A stretch of 64,000 bases of DNA, taken from positions 1 through 64,000 of the forward strand of contig DUEZ01000077.1 in NCBI GenBank assembly GCA_011174825.1. Direction: 5' to 3'. Source of the stretch: Anaerolineae bacterium (GTDB taxonomy: Bacteria; Chloroflexota; Anaerolineae; Anaerolineales; E44-bin32). The notes below the pieces were generated by a model. The model worked only from the letters and a program-made list of their open reading frames with translations, was not told the origin of the DNA and made no database searches. Made by a program: the position numbers and the translations under genes. Shown piece after piece: positions 8,894 through 19,033 of the stretch (positions within the stretch are counted from its first letter, which is position 1; every line of letters starts with the position of its first letter).

Positions 8894-10633
8894 TCAACCA
8901 ATCTTTGGCGCCGGACGTGGCGCAGGCTCCCCTCGCAATCGACTGATTTCGAGTTCAAAGATACGACGCAAGATGGCTAAACTGGTCGCATAAGTTGGGT
9001 CCATTCCAAAATAGGAGAGCGAACCAGCCCCCAGGTTGCGACCTTTGCTGAGTGGCGTGTCGGATGCGTAATGGAGAATCCCAAGGTCAAAAGGAAGACC
9101 GTACAAATTCACAATCTCGTTATCCGGGTATCTCTTTGGACGATACACTTCGTAAATCGCAGATAAATAAGGACCGGCCTCCATCTCAATATCGGTGTAC
9201 CCCTCGCGATAGAAAACGTCCATATATCGTGGGTTCTGTAAGAAAGTGCCGCGCATGGCAACCGCTTTCTGATTATCAAGCACAGTTCCATAGGTTAGAT
9301 CATCACTGACATTTACAGCAGCGAAGGTATTCTCAAAAAGGTAGGTGTTTTGGGATTGCTCGTCATGAACAACTGAGGGGATCATCACATCCCCAACAAC
9401 ACCGTTCAACGTCGCCGCTTTCCCCATGATATACACCCCACGCAACTCCCCAACTCGCGTGGCAAGGTGCGAGAGAATCAGATAAGCAGCCATGCCTAAG
9501 GGGTAATCGATATTTACGATGAGCGCGTCACTTTCTTTCAGTTCTTCAATACCGGAGCTTCGAAGACGTGGGTCCATCCAGTCGGGGCGAATGCTTCTCA
9601 ACTCGATCACTTGCGCCTCGACATCGAAACTGTGCTCACTGGGTACACGAATAACACCGCACGCCTTTTCAGTCTCCTTGCGTGCAACCCTGAGATGTTC
9701 ACACTCACCGATGGCAAGGGCTTTCTTCAGTAAGTAGTAAAGGAAATTTTCACGGCTGGAAGGTACTTGCTCCGCTTCAATCTCACGCCATTCCTCCAAT
9801 AATTCCCAATTTGCAGGATTCTCCAGTATGCCTAACAGCTCCTCTTCCTGACGTAAAGCGAAACCGCTTAGGAGGTTAACCATGCTGTGTGTATTACTGG
9901 ACACAAAATAGACAGGTCGATGAAGGATCGATGGTTCCGCGCTTTCGATATACTCCCACCAAATTTGCGTTGCGCGTCGATAATCGTTCAGAGAACCCGC
10001 CAACAACCGCACCCGTAAGCGTTTCTTGCCATCCGAGATCGTTTTCATCATCGACCAGAATTCATCACCCCACACCTGTCGCAAATAAGAGAGATCCTCC
10101 AATTCAACTCCAATCCCATGCGCCAAGACAGCCAAGCCCTCCTCACCTTCCACCGGATTGGCTAAAAACGCCTTCACCTGTTCACCTTGCAGTAGAAGAG
10201 ATAGTTTGTTCCATTCGATTTGAAACGCGGTAAGCATCGGTAGTAAATCGTCGATGTCAGAACCGCTGGCGATATAGCACGCGAGGGCTTCCTTACCGTC
10301 ATAGAAGCTCCGTCGACGACGAGCTTTTGCCATCACAGATTGCCAGGCCTCGACATCACCCACTCCATGTTGAATGAACACCTCTTTGCTTTGACCCAGA
10401 ATCACCCTCTCAACTTCGGCGATGCAGGGTGGGAGACGTAGAATGGAGTAGATAAAGGCCGTTATATCAGGATGCGGTGATTTGGCGGATAAATGCAACG
10501 ATGAGCCCATACTGGCATGGGCCTCCTCCAAGGTCTTGATCTGAACATCAATCGTCGATCTTAAGAGCGAGTAATAGGTCCGGATGTAAAGCTCAATCTC
10601 CTCAGAACCCGTGCGCGGGACGGTGCGATCCAT
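8894..10633 (-). CDS. Uncharacterised 579-aa protein; C-terminal region resembles nucleoside phosphorylase / AMP nucleosidase superfamily
   Basis: GDVMIPSVVHDEQSQNTYLFEN, YTDIEMEAGPYLSAIYE and LGILHYASDTPLSKGRNLGAGSLSYFGMDPTYATSLAILRRIFELE resemble the PNP-superfamily GDvviP / MExa and AMN SDkPLhG regions. N-terminal ~300 aa not recognised. Confidence 0.5.
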   Translation of the reverse strand: MDRTVPRTGSEEIELYIRTYYSLLRSTIDVQIKTLEEAHASMGSSLHLSAKSPHPDITAFIYSILRLPPCIAEVERVILGQSKEVFIQHGVGDVEAWQSVMAKARRRRSFYDGKEALACYIASGSDIDDLLPMLTAFQIEWNKLSLLLQGEQVKAFLANPVEGEEGLAVLAHGIGVELEDLSYLRQVWGDEFWSMMKTISDGKKRLRVRLLAGSLNDYRRATQIWWEYIESAEPSILHRPVYFVSSNTHSMVNLLSGFALRQEEELLGILENPANWELLEEWREIEAEQVPSSRENFLYYLLKKALAIGECEHLRVARKETEKACGVIRVPSEHSFDVEAQVIELRSIRPDWMDPRLRSSGIEELKESDALIVNIDYPLGMAAYLILSHLATRVGELRGVYIMGKAATLNGVVGDVMIPSVVHDEQSQNTYLFENTFAAVNVSDDLTYGTVLDNQKAVAMRGTFLQNPRYMDVFYREGYTDIEMEAGPYLSAIYEVYRPKRYPDNEIVNLYGLPFDLGILHYASDTPLSKGRNLGAGSLSYFGMDPTYATSLAILRRIFELEISRLRGEPAPRPAPKIG

Positions 10634-10642
10634 TGACTTGTC

Positions 10643-10999
10643 CTACCACCTTTCTTTGTCTCCACGTTTTAACGGAGGCACGTCCTTCTCCCCAGGATGG
10701 ATCGGGAATGCCACAGCGTAGATCACACTAAGAACGGTGAAGGTGAGAAGCATAAAGAGGAATGCGACCACCGCTTTAACGATCAGATCTTGAGGCAGCC
10801 AAGGCGCGAAAGGCGGGCGTCGGATCACAGGCGGGATATAGACATAATTCTTGCTGAGAAACCACCCAGCAAAGGCATAGCCTATAAAACCAAGAATTAC
10901 GATCAGTAAGCAGCCGACGCCTCGCCAAGCGGGATGTATACGGCCCTTCTTCCTTCGTTCTCTATCAAGTTCATGAAAGCGCCAAGTATCTCTACCCAT
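10643..10999 (-). CDS. Small two-TM membrane protein, unknown function
   Basis: 118 aa with two hydrophobic helices (GVGCLLIVILGFIGYAFAGWFL; AVVAFLFMLLTFTVLSVIYAVAF); co-directional in cluster. Confidence 0.6.
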   Translation of the reverse strand: MGRDTWRFHELDRERRKKGRIHPAWRGVGCLLIVILGFIGYAFAGWFLSKNYVYIPPVIRRPPFAPWLPQDLIVKAVVAFLFMLLTFTVLSVIYAVAFPIHPGEKDVPPLKRGDKERW

Positions 11000-11092
11000 C
11001 GTCTTCTCTCCCTTTGATCAGCTCGTCCTGTTGGAGCTTGTCCCACAGAAAGTTGTTTATCCGCTGTTCAATCGAATCAGGATCTTATACAT

Positions 11093-11211
11093 GAGTACAC
11101 TGAAAACTACCCTCGAGGAATAGGAAGGGGTATATGTGGGGGTACGGGCGCTGCCCGCACCCCCACATATACCGCTCCTCTTCTCGTGGTTGACCTGTTT
11201 TCAGTATAGTC
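11093..11211. repeat. 119-bp palindromic element, copy A
   Basis: Ends gagtacactgaaaa / ttttcagtatagtc; core tatatgtgggggtacgggcgctgcccgcacccccacatata. Confidence 0.85.
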
Positions 11212-11354
11212 GTCCATAACTTACCTCGGCAAAAAATTCTCTACTTCGGATTCCATCTACGGTCGAATCGGCGACTTCTCCCACTTGATACCAAGATCAG
11301 CAATCAAGTCTTGCTTTAGCCTTCTCATTTCACCAATTTCCTTCCAGCCACCTC

Positions 11355-12767
11355 CTACAGCGAAGCTGCACCCTCGATAGCTGAAATGATCTTGTAGTAT
11401 CCTGTACATCGGCAAAGGTTACCCGTGAGAGCTTGTTGTATCTCCTCACGACTGGGATGAGGACGCTCCTCAAGTAATTTGGCTCCCGACATCAGGAATC
11501 CGGGGGTGCAGTAGCCACACTGGACTGCTCCCTCAGCGATGAACGCTTGTTGAACCGGGTGAAGATCGTCGTCACGTGCTAAGCCCTCGATGGTTACAAT
11601 CTCTGCCTTATGTGCTCGAGGTGCAGGGACCAAGCAAGACATAACCGCCACACCGTCTAAAAATACAGTGCAAGCGCCACACTCCCCCTCCGCACAACCT
11701 TCCTTTGTTCCGATCAGTCCTGCTTCTTCCCTTAATAAGCGGAGCAATGTTTTCCTCCAACCCTTTTTAAAAACATAGGGACGACCATTGATTGAGGTCT
11801 CAATCGGTTGACCATTGTGATGTTCATAAGACGAGGAGAGGGCTTTTCTTACCTGTATCCCTTCTGATCCCCAGAGCATGATAGGATGTTCTGGGTAGCT
11901 CTCCCGCTCACGGGTTTCTGCTAAGGAGCGAAGCGCACGCATGGTGCAAATTCGAACCATCTCGGTTCGATATTCCGCTGAACCGCGTAGATCGTCAATC
12001 GGTTTCGCAGCAGCAGTTGCCCGATCGCCTACCTCAGCGATCACTTCCGATTTCAAGAGCTTACCCGCTAAGAATTGCTCCGCCTCCAGAGCTCGGATCA
12101 CCGTTGGCGCAACTGAGCCCAAGGCTATCTTGGCATCCTTTACCGTTTGTCCATCAGTTTCAATCATGAAGGCCACATTGACGACCGAAATCGCTTGTGC
12201 ACGTCGTAAGCCAAGCTTGATGAATGTGCTCCTCGAACGAGTTGGTTGGGCTGGGAACCTGATATCGGTCAGCAGCTCACCCTTCTGCATCACCGTTTGT
12301 CGTACGCCGGTGAAGAACTCCTCCAGCGGAACCACCCGCTCACCTTGGGCTGTCCGCAATGTCACCTGCGCCCCGAGGGTCATGAGTGGCGGTATCGAGT
12401 CGTTTGCAGGAGAAGCTGTGATCAGATTACCTGCTACCGTGCCCCGGTTACGGATCTGCGGGGCTCCTACTCCCCAACATGCCTGGGCTAATGCAAATGC
12501 GCGATCGATGATCAGCGGCGAACCAGCCACATGGTTGTGGGTTACCAGCGGTCCGAGATGGATCCATCCCCTCTCATCGATCTCGATACGATCAAGGCCA
12601 GGAATACGGGTTATGTCGATCAGGGTCTTTACCTCAGGTCGCAGGCCGCGCTCTAATTCGAGGATCAAATCCGTCGCACCAGCGACGATACGAGCATGAT
12701 CGCAATGCTCGTCAAGCAACGCCAAAGCAACTTCCATCGAAGCGGGGGTGAAATATCGCTCCCACAT
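11355..12767 (-). CDS. Molybdenum hydroxylase FAD-binding subunit fused to C-terminal [2Fe-2S] subunit
   Basis: FAD part: RIVAGATDLILELERG, GAPQIRNRGTVAGNLITASPAND. FeS part: GTKEGCAEGECGACTVFLDG, AVQCGYCTPGFLMS, LTGNLCRCTGYYKI. Start at internal Met 12767 avoids overlap with upstream gene. Confidence 0.9.
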   Translation of the reverse strand: MWERYFTPASMEVALALLDEHCDHARIVAGATDLILELERGLRPEVKTLIDITRIPGLDRIEIDERGWIHLGPLVTHNHVAGSPLIIDRAFALAQACWGVGAPQIRNRGTVAGNLITASPANDSIPPLMTLGAQVTLRTAQGERVVPLEEFFTGVRQTVMQKGELLTDIRFPAQPTRSRSTFIKLGLRRAQAISVVNVAFMIETDGQTVKDAKIALGSVAPTVIRALEAEQFLAGKLLKSEVIAEVGDRATAAAKPIDDLRGSAEYRTEMVRICTMRALRSLAETRERESYPEHPIMLWGSEGIQVRKALSSSYEHHNGQPIETSINGRPYVFKKGWRKTLLRLLREEAGLIGTKEGCAEGECGACTVFLDGVAVMSCLVPAPRAHKAEIVTIEGLARDDDLHPVQQAFIAEGAVQCGYCTPGFLMSGAKLLEERPHPSREEIQQALTGNLCRCTGYYKIISAIEGAASL

Positions 12768-12774
12768 CTCCTGG

Positions 12775-13596
12775 CTATTTCTCCTGGGTTCCTTTTCTGG
12801 CTCGAGGTTGATGAGCCATCGGCTCACCTGTCCCTCCCCGGCGCAGCATGACAATCTGTGCCAGGATACTCACCGCAATCTCCTCGGGGGTTTCCGCGTT
12901 TATCTCTAATCCCATTGGAGAGATCACGCGTGCGATCTTCTCCTTTGGAACACCTCTTTCGATAAGTTCTTTCGCTGTCGTCTCCCATCGTCGGCGAGAG
13001 CCAATCACACCAATATATGCAGCTGGTGTGTCCAGCAGCTTCGGAAGACCATCAATATCTACATCCACGCCCCGTGTGGTGAGCACCAGGTACGTCTCCT
13101 CATGGATCTTCATCTTCTCCGGCAACTGACCTAACTCGCAGTGGATGTACTCATCCGCATCTGGCACAGCCTGGGAAGATACATATTCCAGACGATCGTC
13201 CGATACCACGATTCTAAATCCCAGCCAACTCGCCAGGTGAACGACCGCTTTCCCAACATGCCCACCCCCAACAACCACCAGAGTAGAGCTTGGACGTAAC
13301 GCTTCCACGAAAACCTCCATTTCTCCACCACATACACCAACATCCCCCTGTTCGGGATCTCGGAAAGCGTATTCCAGAATTCGGGGCTTCCCGTCCTTCA
13401 ATACCTGGAGCGCCTCCTCGATCACGCGCTTCTCAAGTTCGCCACCACCGATCGTCCCTTCAATTCCGCCTCCCGGGAAGATCAGCATTTTGCTCCCTTC
13501 GTGCCTGGGAACGGATCCTTGAGCACGGATGACGGTGGCGATGGCAACGGCCTCGCCTTCACGTTCTAAGCCCGCTAACCGTTCAAAGATCCTCAT
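12775..13596 (-). CDS. XdhC/CoxI family molybdenum hydroxylase maturation protein
   Basis: IATVIRAQGSVPRHEGSKMLIFPGGGIEGTIGGGELE; VVVGGGHVGKAVVHLASWLGFRIVVSDDR; YIGVIGSRRRW. Confidence 0.92.
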   Translation of the reverse strand: MRIFERLAGLEREGEAVAIATVIRAQGSVPRHEGSKMLIFPGGGIEGTIGGGELEKRVIEEALQVLKDGKPRILEYAFRDPEQGDVGVCGGEMEVFVEALRPSSTLVVVGGGHVGKAVVHLASWLGFRIVVSDDRLEYVSSQAVPDADEYIHCELGQLPEKMKIHEETYLVLTTRGVDVDIDGLPKLLDTPAAYIGVIGSRRRWETTAKELIERGVPKEKIARVISPMGLEINAETPEEIAVSILAQIVMLRRGGTGEPMAHQPRARKGTQEK

Positions 13597-13689
13597 TTAC
13601 TCCTCCTGCAAAGCGAGAACCACCGGCAACAATTGCATCTTACACGAAACAACGCCTCGAGTGTCCACGATCCCATCCGTAGATCTTAC

Positions 13690-16689
13690 TTATTTCTCTC
13701 GCAATGCCCTCCAAACACGCTCCGGTGTGATCGGAGCCTCAAGGATGTTCGCTCCACAAGCGTCCATTACAGCATTTCCCACGGCCGGCGCCACCCCATC
13801 CATCGGAATCTCAGCTACGGCTTTCACCCCGAAGGGATGCGATGGTTCCACCGTTTCCACAAAAACCGTGCTCAATTCCGGCATTTCGTGAGCAGCAAAT
13901 ATATGATAATCCCGGAAATCGACCTCGCGTAATCGACCGTTTTTGTCGTAGACCATTTCCTCGCATAAGGCATAACCTAGCGCTTGCGTCATACCACCCT
14001 CAACCTGCCCGGATGCGGTGAGAGGGTTCACAATCACGCCCGCGTCGACGGCCATGATTAATGTATCGGCAGTTACTTGACCTGTTTCAATATCGACGGT
14101 CACCTCAGCAAATTGAGCCGCGAACGGTGGTGGTGATACTGGCGACACAAAGGAGGCCACGCCCATGATCTGCTCTTGGTTTTCATGATGAAGCGCGTTC
14201 AAGGCGACTTCGGCTAGAGAAACTGAACGCCCATCAGGCGCTCGAGCCAAGCGATCCACAAGCTGGATTTCATCAGGCGCGATCGTCTCACCAGTCTCCT
14301 TACCAAGCATTCGTGCTGCACGAATCCGAATACGGTCGGCTACTTGTTGGGCCGCCTTCACGACCGCTCCACCCGAGATATAGGTCGTGCTGGAGGCATA
14401 AGCGCCCTTGTCAAATGGTGTGAAGTCAGTGTCTGAAGAGTAGATGACGACATCTTCCAGAGGCACACCGAGCACTTCCGCTGCCTGCTGAGCCAAGACG
14501 GTATCCGACCCAGTCCCTAGATCTGTGGCGCCTACGAGCAGGTTGAAGGAACCGTCATCGTTGATCTTGATACTGGCACCACCCATATCCAGATAAGGGA
14601 TGGCGGTGCCCTGCATGACGAGCGCCACCCCAATCCCGCGACGTAAATGCGGTTTGCCGGACACATGATGCCAGTCAAGGTTGCCGTACTTCTCTGCCCA
14701 CCCAATGGCCGCCGATCCTTGCTCCACACAATCCGCTAATCCGCATGTGTTGATCGTCTCCGGTCGAGGTTCGCGCCCCTCCGACCACGCGGTACTGAAA
14801 GGATGGAGCTCTCCCGCCCGCAGCGCGTTTTTCAACCTGAAAGCCAGCGGATCTACTCCAAGTCGCCGAGCGATGATTTCCATATGCCGCTCGACGGCCC
14901 AGAAGCCTTGAGGAACACCATACCCACGGTATGCGCCACTAGGGGCAGTGTTGGTGTAAACAATGTCCGCGTAGAAACGTATGTTAGGAGAAACACGATA
15001 GCGACCATCCCCAACGTAAAGCGCCATCGACTTATGCCCGGTGTTCCCAGTCACGGTGAGGGCATGACAGCCATAAGCGCCCGTGTCGCTTAAGACTACC
15101 ATCTCGTTGGCGGTGATCGTACCGTCACGCTTTACCCCGGTCTTCATGCGGATACGCATCGGATGACGGGAGCGGGAGGCGAAAAACTCCTCCGCCCGTG
15201 TGTATTCGAAACGCACCGGTCTTCCTGTCGCGATCGTTAGGTGTGCAGCTACGTCCTCGATCAAGACCTCTTGTTTACCACCGAACCCGCCACCTATGCG
15301 GGGCTTGATCACGCGGATTCGTTTCGGTGGCAGACCTAGCACCGGAGCCAATTGACGGCGCAGGTGGAACGGAACCTGTGTGCTGGTGCGAATGACTAAA
15401 CGATCATCCTCATCCCAATAGGTGACCACAACATGCGGCTCGATATGGGCTTGCTGTACTTTGGGAACATGGTATGTGCCTTCGATGATCAAATCTGCCT
15501 CGGTGAATCCCACCTCCACATCACCGATGTCAATGCGAATCTCCGCCGCGAGGTTGCGCTTTGGATCCGATTCAGCGAATCCAACGTACTCCGGCTCATC
15601 GTGAATTCGGGGCGCGTCTCCTGCCAACGCCTGCTCGGAATCGAGGATCGCCGGCAAAGGTTCATACTCAACTTCGATCAATTCGAGGGCGTGCTTTGCA
15701 ATACTTTCGGTCTCAGCTGCGACAAACGCAACGCGATCACCAACAAAACGGACTTTGGTATCCAAGGAGAAAGAATCGAGAGGTCCCGGTATCGGATCCG
15801 ATTGACCGGCAGTTGAATAGATAACTCTGGGTATATCCTCCCATGTAAGCACAGCAGCGACGCCAGGCAGCGCACGTGCATTGGTAATGTCAATGCGCTT
15901 GATCCGAGCATGGGCGATGGGGCTATACAGCACTTTGGCGATTAACATACCTCGCATCTCAATGTCCGCGGTGAAGGCTGGCTTTCCCTGCACTAACTTA
16001 ACAGCATCTACTTTCGCCTCCGGGTGGCCAACGACAGTGTGCGGTTTGATTTGTGGTGCAACATGAATGCGCGGCATCACACCGGTACGGGTGAGCACCT
16101 CCGGGCCACCTAGGATGGTCTCACCTCGTTCAGGATCTTCAGAGGGCACTTGGAAGAGCTCAGGAGGAACAGGAATGGGACCTTCAATGGGTTGGACCGC
16201 CTCACCGCGTAAAACCGCTGCTGCTCGAAGGACAGCCTGAACGGGTTTTAGATATCCAGTACATCGACAGAGCACACCTGAAAGCGCTTCCCGAACCTGT
16301 TCCTCGGAGGGATCAGGAATACGATTGATTAACGCCCGGGCTGCCAGAATCATCGCCGGCGTACAATAACCACACTGGACGGCACCCGTTTCAACGAAGG
16401 CCTGCTGGATGGGATCTAATCCATCCGTATGACGCCAACCACGCTCCGGATGCTCACCAAGCGTCTCAATTGTGGTCACTTCATGGCCATCCGCCTGTGC
16501 GGTCAACATCACGCATGTGTTGACTGGCACCCCATCAAGTAAGATGGCACAGGCTCCACATTCCCCAGTCTCACAACCATGTTTTACTCCGAACAGACCT
16601 AATTCTTCACGTAGAACTGAAAGCAGGGTTCTATCGGGAGATACCTCAAGCTCGACCGACTCACCATTAAGCATGAATTGAATACGCAT
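13690..16689 (-). CDS. Molybdenum hydroxylase: N-terminal [2Fe-2S] domains fused to molybdopterin-binding catalytic subunit
   Basis: GVKHGCETGECGACAILLDGVPVNTCV, GAVQCGYCTPAMIL, LSGVLCRCTGYLKPV, then GGGFGGKQEVLIEDVAAHLTIATGRPV and GVKAVAEIPMDGVAPAVGNAV. Confidence 0.93.
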   Translation of the reverse strand: MRIQFMLNGESVELEVSPDRTLLSVLREELGLFGVKHGCETGECGACAILLDGVPVNTCVMLTAQADGHEVTTIETLGEHPERGWRHTDGLDPIQQAFVETGAVQCGYCTPAMILAARALINRIPDPSEEQVREALSGVLCRCTGYLKPVQAVLRAAAVLRGEAVQPIEGPIPVPPELFQVPSEDPERGETILGGPEVLTRTGVMPRIHVAPQIKPHTVVGHPEAKVDAVKLVQGKPAFTADIEMRGMLIAKVLYSPIAHARIKRIDITNARALPGVAAVLTWEDIPRVIYSTAGQSDPIPGPLDSFSLDTKVRFVGDRVAFVAAETESIAKHALELIEVEYEPLPAILDSEQALAGDAPRIHDEPEYVGFAESDPKRNLAAEIRIDIGDVEVGFTEADLIIEGTYHVPKVQQAHIEPHVVVTYWDEDDRLVIRTSTQVPFHLRRQLAPVLGLPPKRIRVIKPRIGGGFGGKQEVLIEDVAAHLTIATGRPVRFEYTRAEEFFASRSRHPMRIRMKTGVKRDGTITANEMVVLSDTGAYGCHALTVTGNTGHKSMALYVGDGRYRVSPNIRFYADIVYTNTAPSGAYRGYGVPQGFWAVERHMEIIARRLGVDPLAFRLKNALRAGELHPFSTAWSEGREPRPETINTCGLADCVEQGSAAIGWAEKYGNLDWHHVSGKPHLRRGIGVALVMQGTAIPYLDMGGASIKINDDGSFNLLVGATDLGTGSDTVLAQQAAEVLGVPLEDVVIYSSDTDFTPFDKGAYASSTTYISGGAVVKAAQQVADRIRIRAARMLGKETGETIAPDEIQLVDRLARAPDGRSVSLAEVALNALHHENQEQIMGVASFVSPVSPPPFAAQFAEVTVDIETGQVTADTLIMAVDAGVIVNPLTASGQVEGGMTQALGYALCEEMVYDKNGRLREVDFRDYHIFAAHEMPELSTVFVETVEPSHPFGVKAVAEIPMDGVAPAVGNAVMDACGANILEAPITPERVWRALREK

Positions 16690-17471
16690 CAGCCTGTAAT
16701 CTCCATGGCTAAACGTCTTACCAAGACACTTGCGCTATGTGCACGGTATTCGTCGCTTGCCCATACGTCACCAGCCGTAGCGTATGCACGACGAGCAGCC
16801 TCGGCCGCGGTGTTAATGTCTTCACCTTCGGATAGATACGTTTCGGCTTTCTTGATCCGTATCGGTGATGATCCGAATCCCCCAAGTACAACTCGATACC
16901 CTTTTTTAGTCCCATCACCCGGGAGCCTTGCCATCGCAACGCAGACCAGGGGACGATCTGCGGGTGCTCGGGAGACCTGCTCATACCGTAAAAATCCAGG
17001 CAGCTTCAGCCTGATTTCAGTGATCAAGCCGTGGAAGTCATCCCGATCCCGTCGATCAAGTAATTCCTCAAGCGATAGCGTTTCACTTCCTGGCTCAAGA
17101 ATGGCTATGGCGTCCATCGCTAGCAAAACTGTAACAACTGGCGATCGACCGTCGGCAGACATGACTGTGCCACCAAGCGTAGCCATATTTCGCAGATTTA
17201 AACTCGCTTCTGAACGACACGCTTCCCTCAGTGTGGATGGTAATTGTTCTTCATTTTCAACCATCGTCTGGAGCTTTACAGCTGCTCCTATTGCGATAAC
17301 GTCGTCCCGCGATTCCATAGTATCCAAACCAAGATCTTGCAGATCGATAACTGCCGGAACCTGATCGCGACGGGGTGTCAACTCCGTCCCACCAGCAAGC
17401 GGTACACCGCGATCTAGAAGCTCGAGAGCTTTGGCTACTGTCTTCGGACGGTGATATTCAAAAGGGCACAT
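16689..17471 (-). CDS. Molybdenum hydroxylase FAD-binding subunit (CoxM/XdhB-like)
   Basis: FEYHRPKTVAKALELL...LAGGTELTPRRDQ; LRNMATLGGTVMSADGRSPVVTVLLAMDA. Confidence 0.88.
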   Translation of the reverse strand: MCPFEYHRPKTVAKALELLDRGVPLAGGTELTPRRDQVPAVIDLQDLGLDTMESRDDVIAIGAAVKLQTMVENEEQLPSTLREACRSEASLNLRNMATLGGTVMSADGRSPVVTVLLAMDAIAILEPGSETLSLEELLDRRDRDDFHGLITEIRLKLPGFLRYEQVSRAPADRPLVCVAMARLPGDGTKKGYRVVLGGFGSSPIRIKKAETYLSEGEDINTAAEAARRAYATAGDVWASDEYRAHSASVLVRRLAMEITG

Positions 17472-17496
17472 TGCTCCAACCTATCTTCGTCCAGGG

Positions 17497-18015
17497 TCAA
17501 TCTGGGTAGACCTTCCAGCCGAGCGCTTCGAGTTGTTCTGAGTCCATGGTTTGGTCAGGTACCTCGGCCATCATACCCTTCGCTTCCGCGGCTATGCTGC
17601 CGTCAGCCAACCTTAACTCCGCGGTGGCGAAGGAAAACCTACCTCGTCTACGATCAACCTTGCCGTGAATTTGTAGCGGTTCACCAGTAGGGACCGGTTT
17701 ACGAAATCGAACCTCAACCTTCGCGGTCATCGTGAACTTGGCAGGATCACCAACCATAGTAACCCGCCCTAAGACCTCGTCGAGCATGGTAAACACGATC
17801 CCCCCATGTACAACACCGGGATAACCTTGGTAGACATCGGGCACTGAGTATTCGGCGATAACACGCCCAACCCCGATCTCGTAAAATGTCATGCCGAGGC
17901 CGTAGGTGTTTTCCACACCACAGGCAAAGCAATGACGTGAATTGGGTTGTTTCGTCCTTACTTTGCTAGACAATTTCTTCTCTCCTAGCGAATTGATATC
18001 TTTGCAAAAGTGCAT
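17497..18015 (-). CDS. PaaI-like hotdog thioesterase
   Basis: HCFACGVENTYGLGMTFYE..., GYPGVVHGGIVFTMLDEVLGR, VRFRKPVPTGEPLQIHGKV. Confidence 0.82.
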   Translation of the reverse strand: MHFCKDINSLGEKKLSSKVRTKQPNSRHCFACGVENTYGLGMTFYEIGVGRVIAEYSVPDVYQGYPGVVHGGIVFTMLDEVLGRVTMVGDPAKFTMTAKVEVRFRKPVPTGEPLQIHGKVDRRRGRFSFATAELRLADGSIAAEAKGMMAEVPDQTMDSEQLEALGWKVYPD

Positions 18016-18025
18016 TCAAACCCAG

Positions 18026-19030
18026 TTAAGCCACCGGGCTGAACGTATTGATCAGTAGTTTTACATCGCCTCCCACCGGATAAAGGATTGGGCAGGTTGC
18101 ACCATGATCGAAATATTCTCTCACCTTTTCCTTCGCCTCCTTAGGTGTACCAGAGGCGGTGATCCTGGTTATAAGTTCATCTGGCACCAAGTGCTTCGCA
18201 TGTTGGATTTGCTCGTGGGTCGCCGGCCAGCCCAATATCGATTGGATCTGCCCTACGATATCCTGAGATACACCGCTGGCCTTGGCGATGTGAGGTTGTT
18301 GAGCTAAGTATTGTGTGAGTAACTCTCGACTCGTATCAAGCGCTTTTTCGCGGTCATGATCTACTGAGCATACCACCAGCTGCGGACGGTCAATGTCTTC
18401 GAGCTTTTTCCCTGCTTTCTTTGCTCCAGCTTCGAGCCGTTCCATCGCTTGGTCGTTGTACTCTGGGGGAACACAATAATTCAACACCACTCCATCAGCG
18501 ATCTCTCCTGCTAATTCCATCATTTTAGGACCTGTTGCACCGATGTAAATAGGAACGTGACGAGGTTCCCGACGTCCGTGAACCACATCAAGCTCGATCC
18601 CATCTACATGGTGGAACTCTCCATGAAAGGTCACGCGTTCCATTGCCATCAGGCGGCGAAAGACCTCGATGGTTTCACGCATCGCTAGTAGTGGTTTTCG
18701 CCTCTCGATGCCAACGTTTATTGCCAGTGGGTCCCACCAAGCACCGATGCCACATAAAATCCGATTTGGGGCAAGGTCATCAAGCGTAAGGAAGGTAGCC
18801 GCAAGCAATCCAATATTCCGAGTCCAATTATTTATGACCCCAGATCCGACCTTGATACGCTCAGTAACAGCGGCATAGGCCGCCATCGGTACAATGGCAT
18901 CCCGAACGAGCCGTGATTCTGCCTGCCAGACGGCGTCAAATCCCCGCTCTTCAGCGTAGCGTACAAAATCCAACCCGTCCCTCAAATCGTGGGCATCCTG
19001 TAGATAGAGCGCGACATGTTCCATGGTCAT
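18026..19030 (-). CDS. LLM-class (Mer-like) F420-dependent oxidoreductase
   Basis: [87 protein letters not shown]. Confidence 0.85.
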   Translation of the reverse strand: MTMEHVALYLQDAHDLRDGLDFVRYAEERGFDAVWQAESRLVRDAIVPMAAYAAVTERIKVGSGVINNWTRNIGLLAATFLTLDDLAPNRILCGIGAWWDPLAINVGIERRKPLLAMRETIEVFRRLMAMERVTFHGEFHHVDGIELDVVHGRREPRHVPIYIGATGPKMMELAGEIADGVVLNYCVPPEYNDQAMERLEAGAKKAGKKLEDIDRPQLVVCSVDHDREKALDTSRELLTQYLAQQPHIAKASGVSQDIVGQIQSILGWPATHEQIQHAKHLVPDELITRITASGTPKEAKEKVREYFDHGATCPILYPVGGDVKLLINTFSPVA

Positions 19031-19033
19031 GAT

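Noticed and set aside
11941-12699. 252-aa plus-strand ORF
   Set aside because: Antisense shadow of the FAD-[2Fe-2S] fusion gene, which has clear catalytic motifs.
16678-17364. 228-aa plus-strand ORF
   Set aside because: Antisense to the FAD-binding subunit gene; low-complexity Ser/Arg composition.
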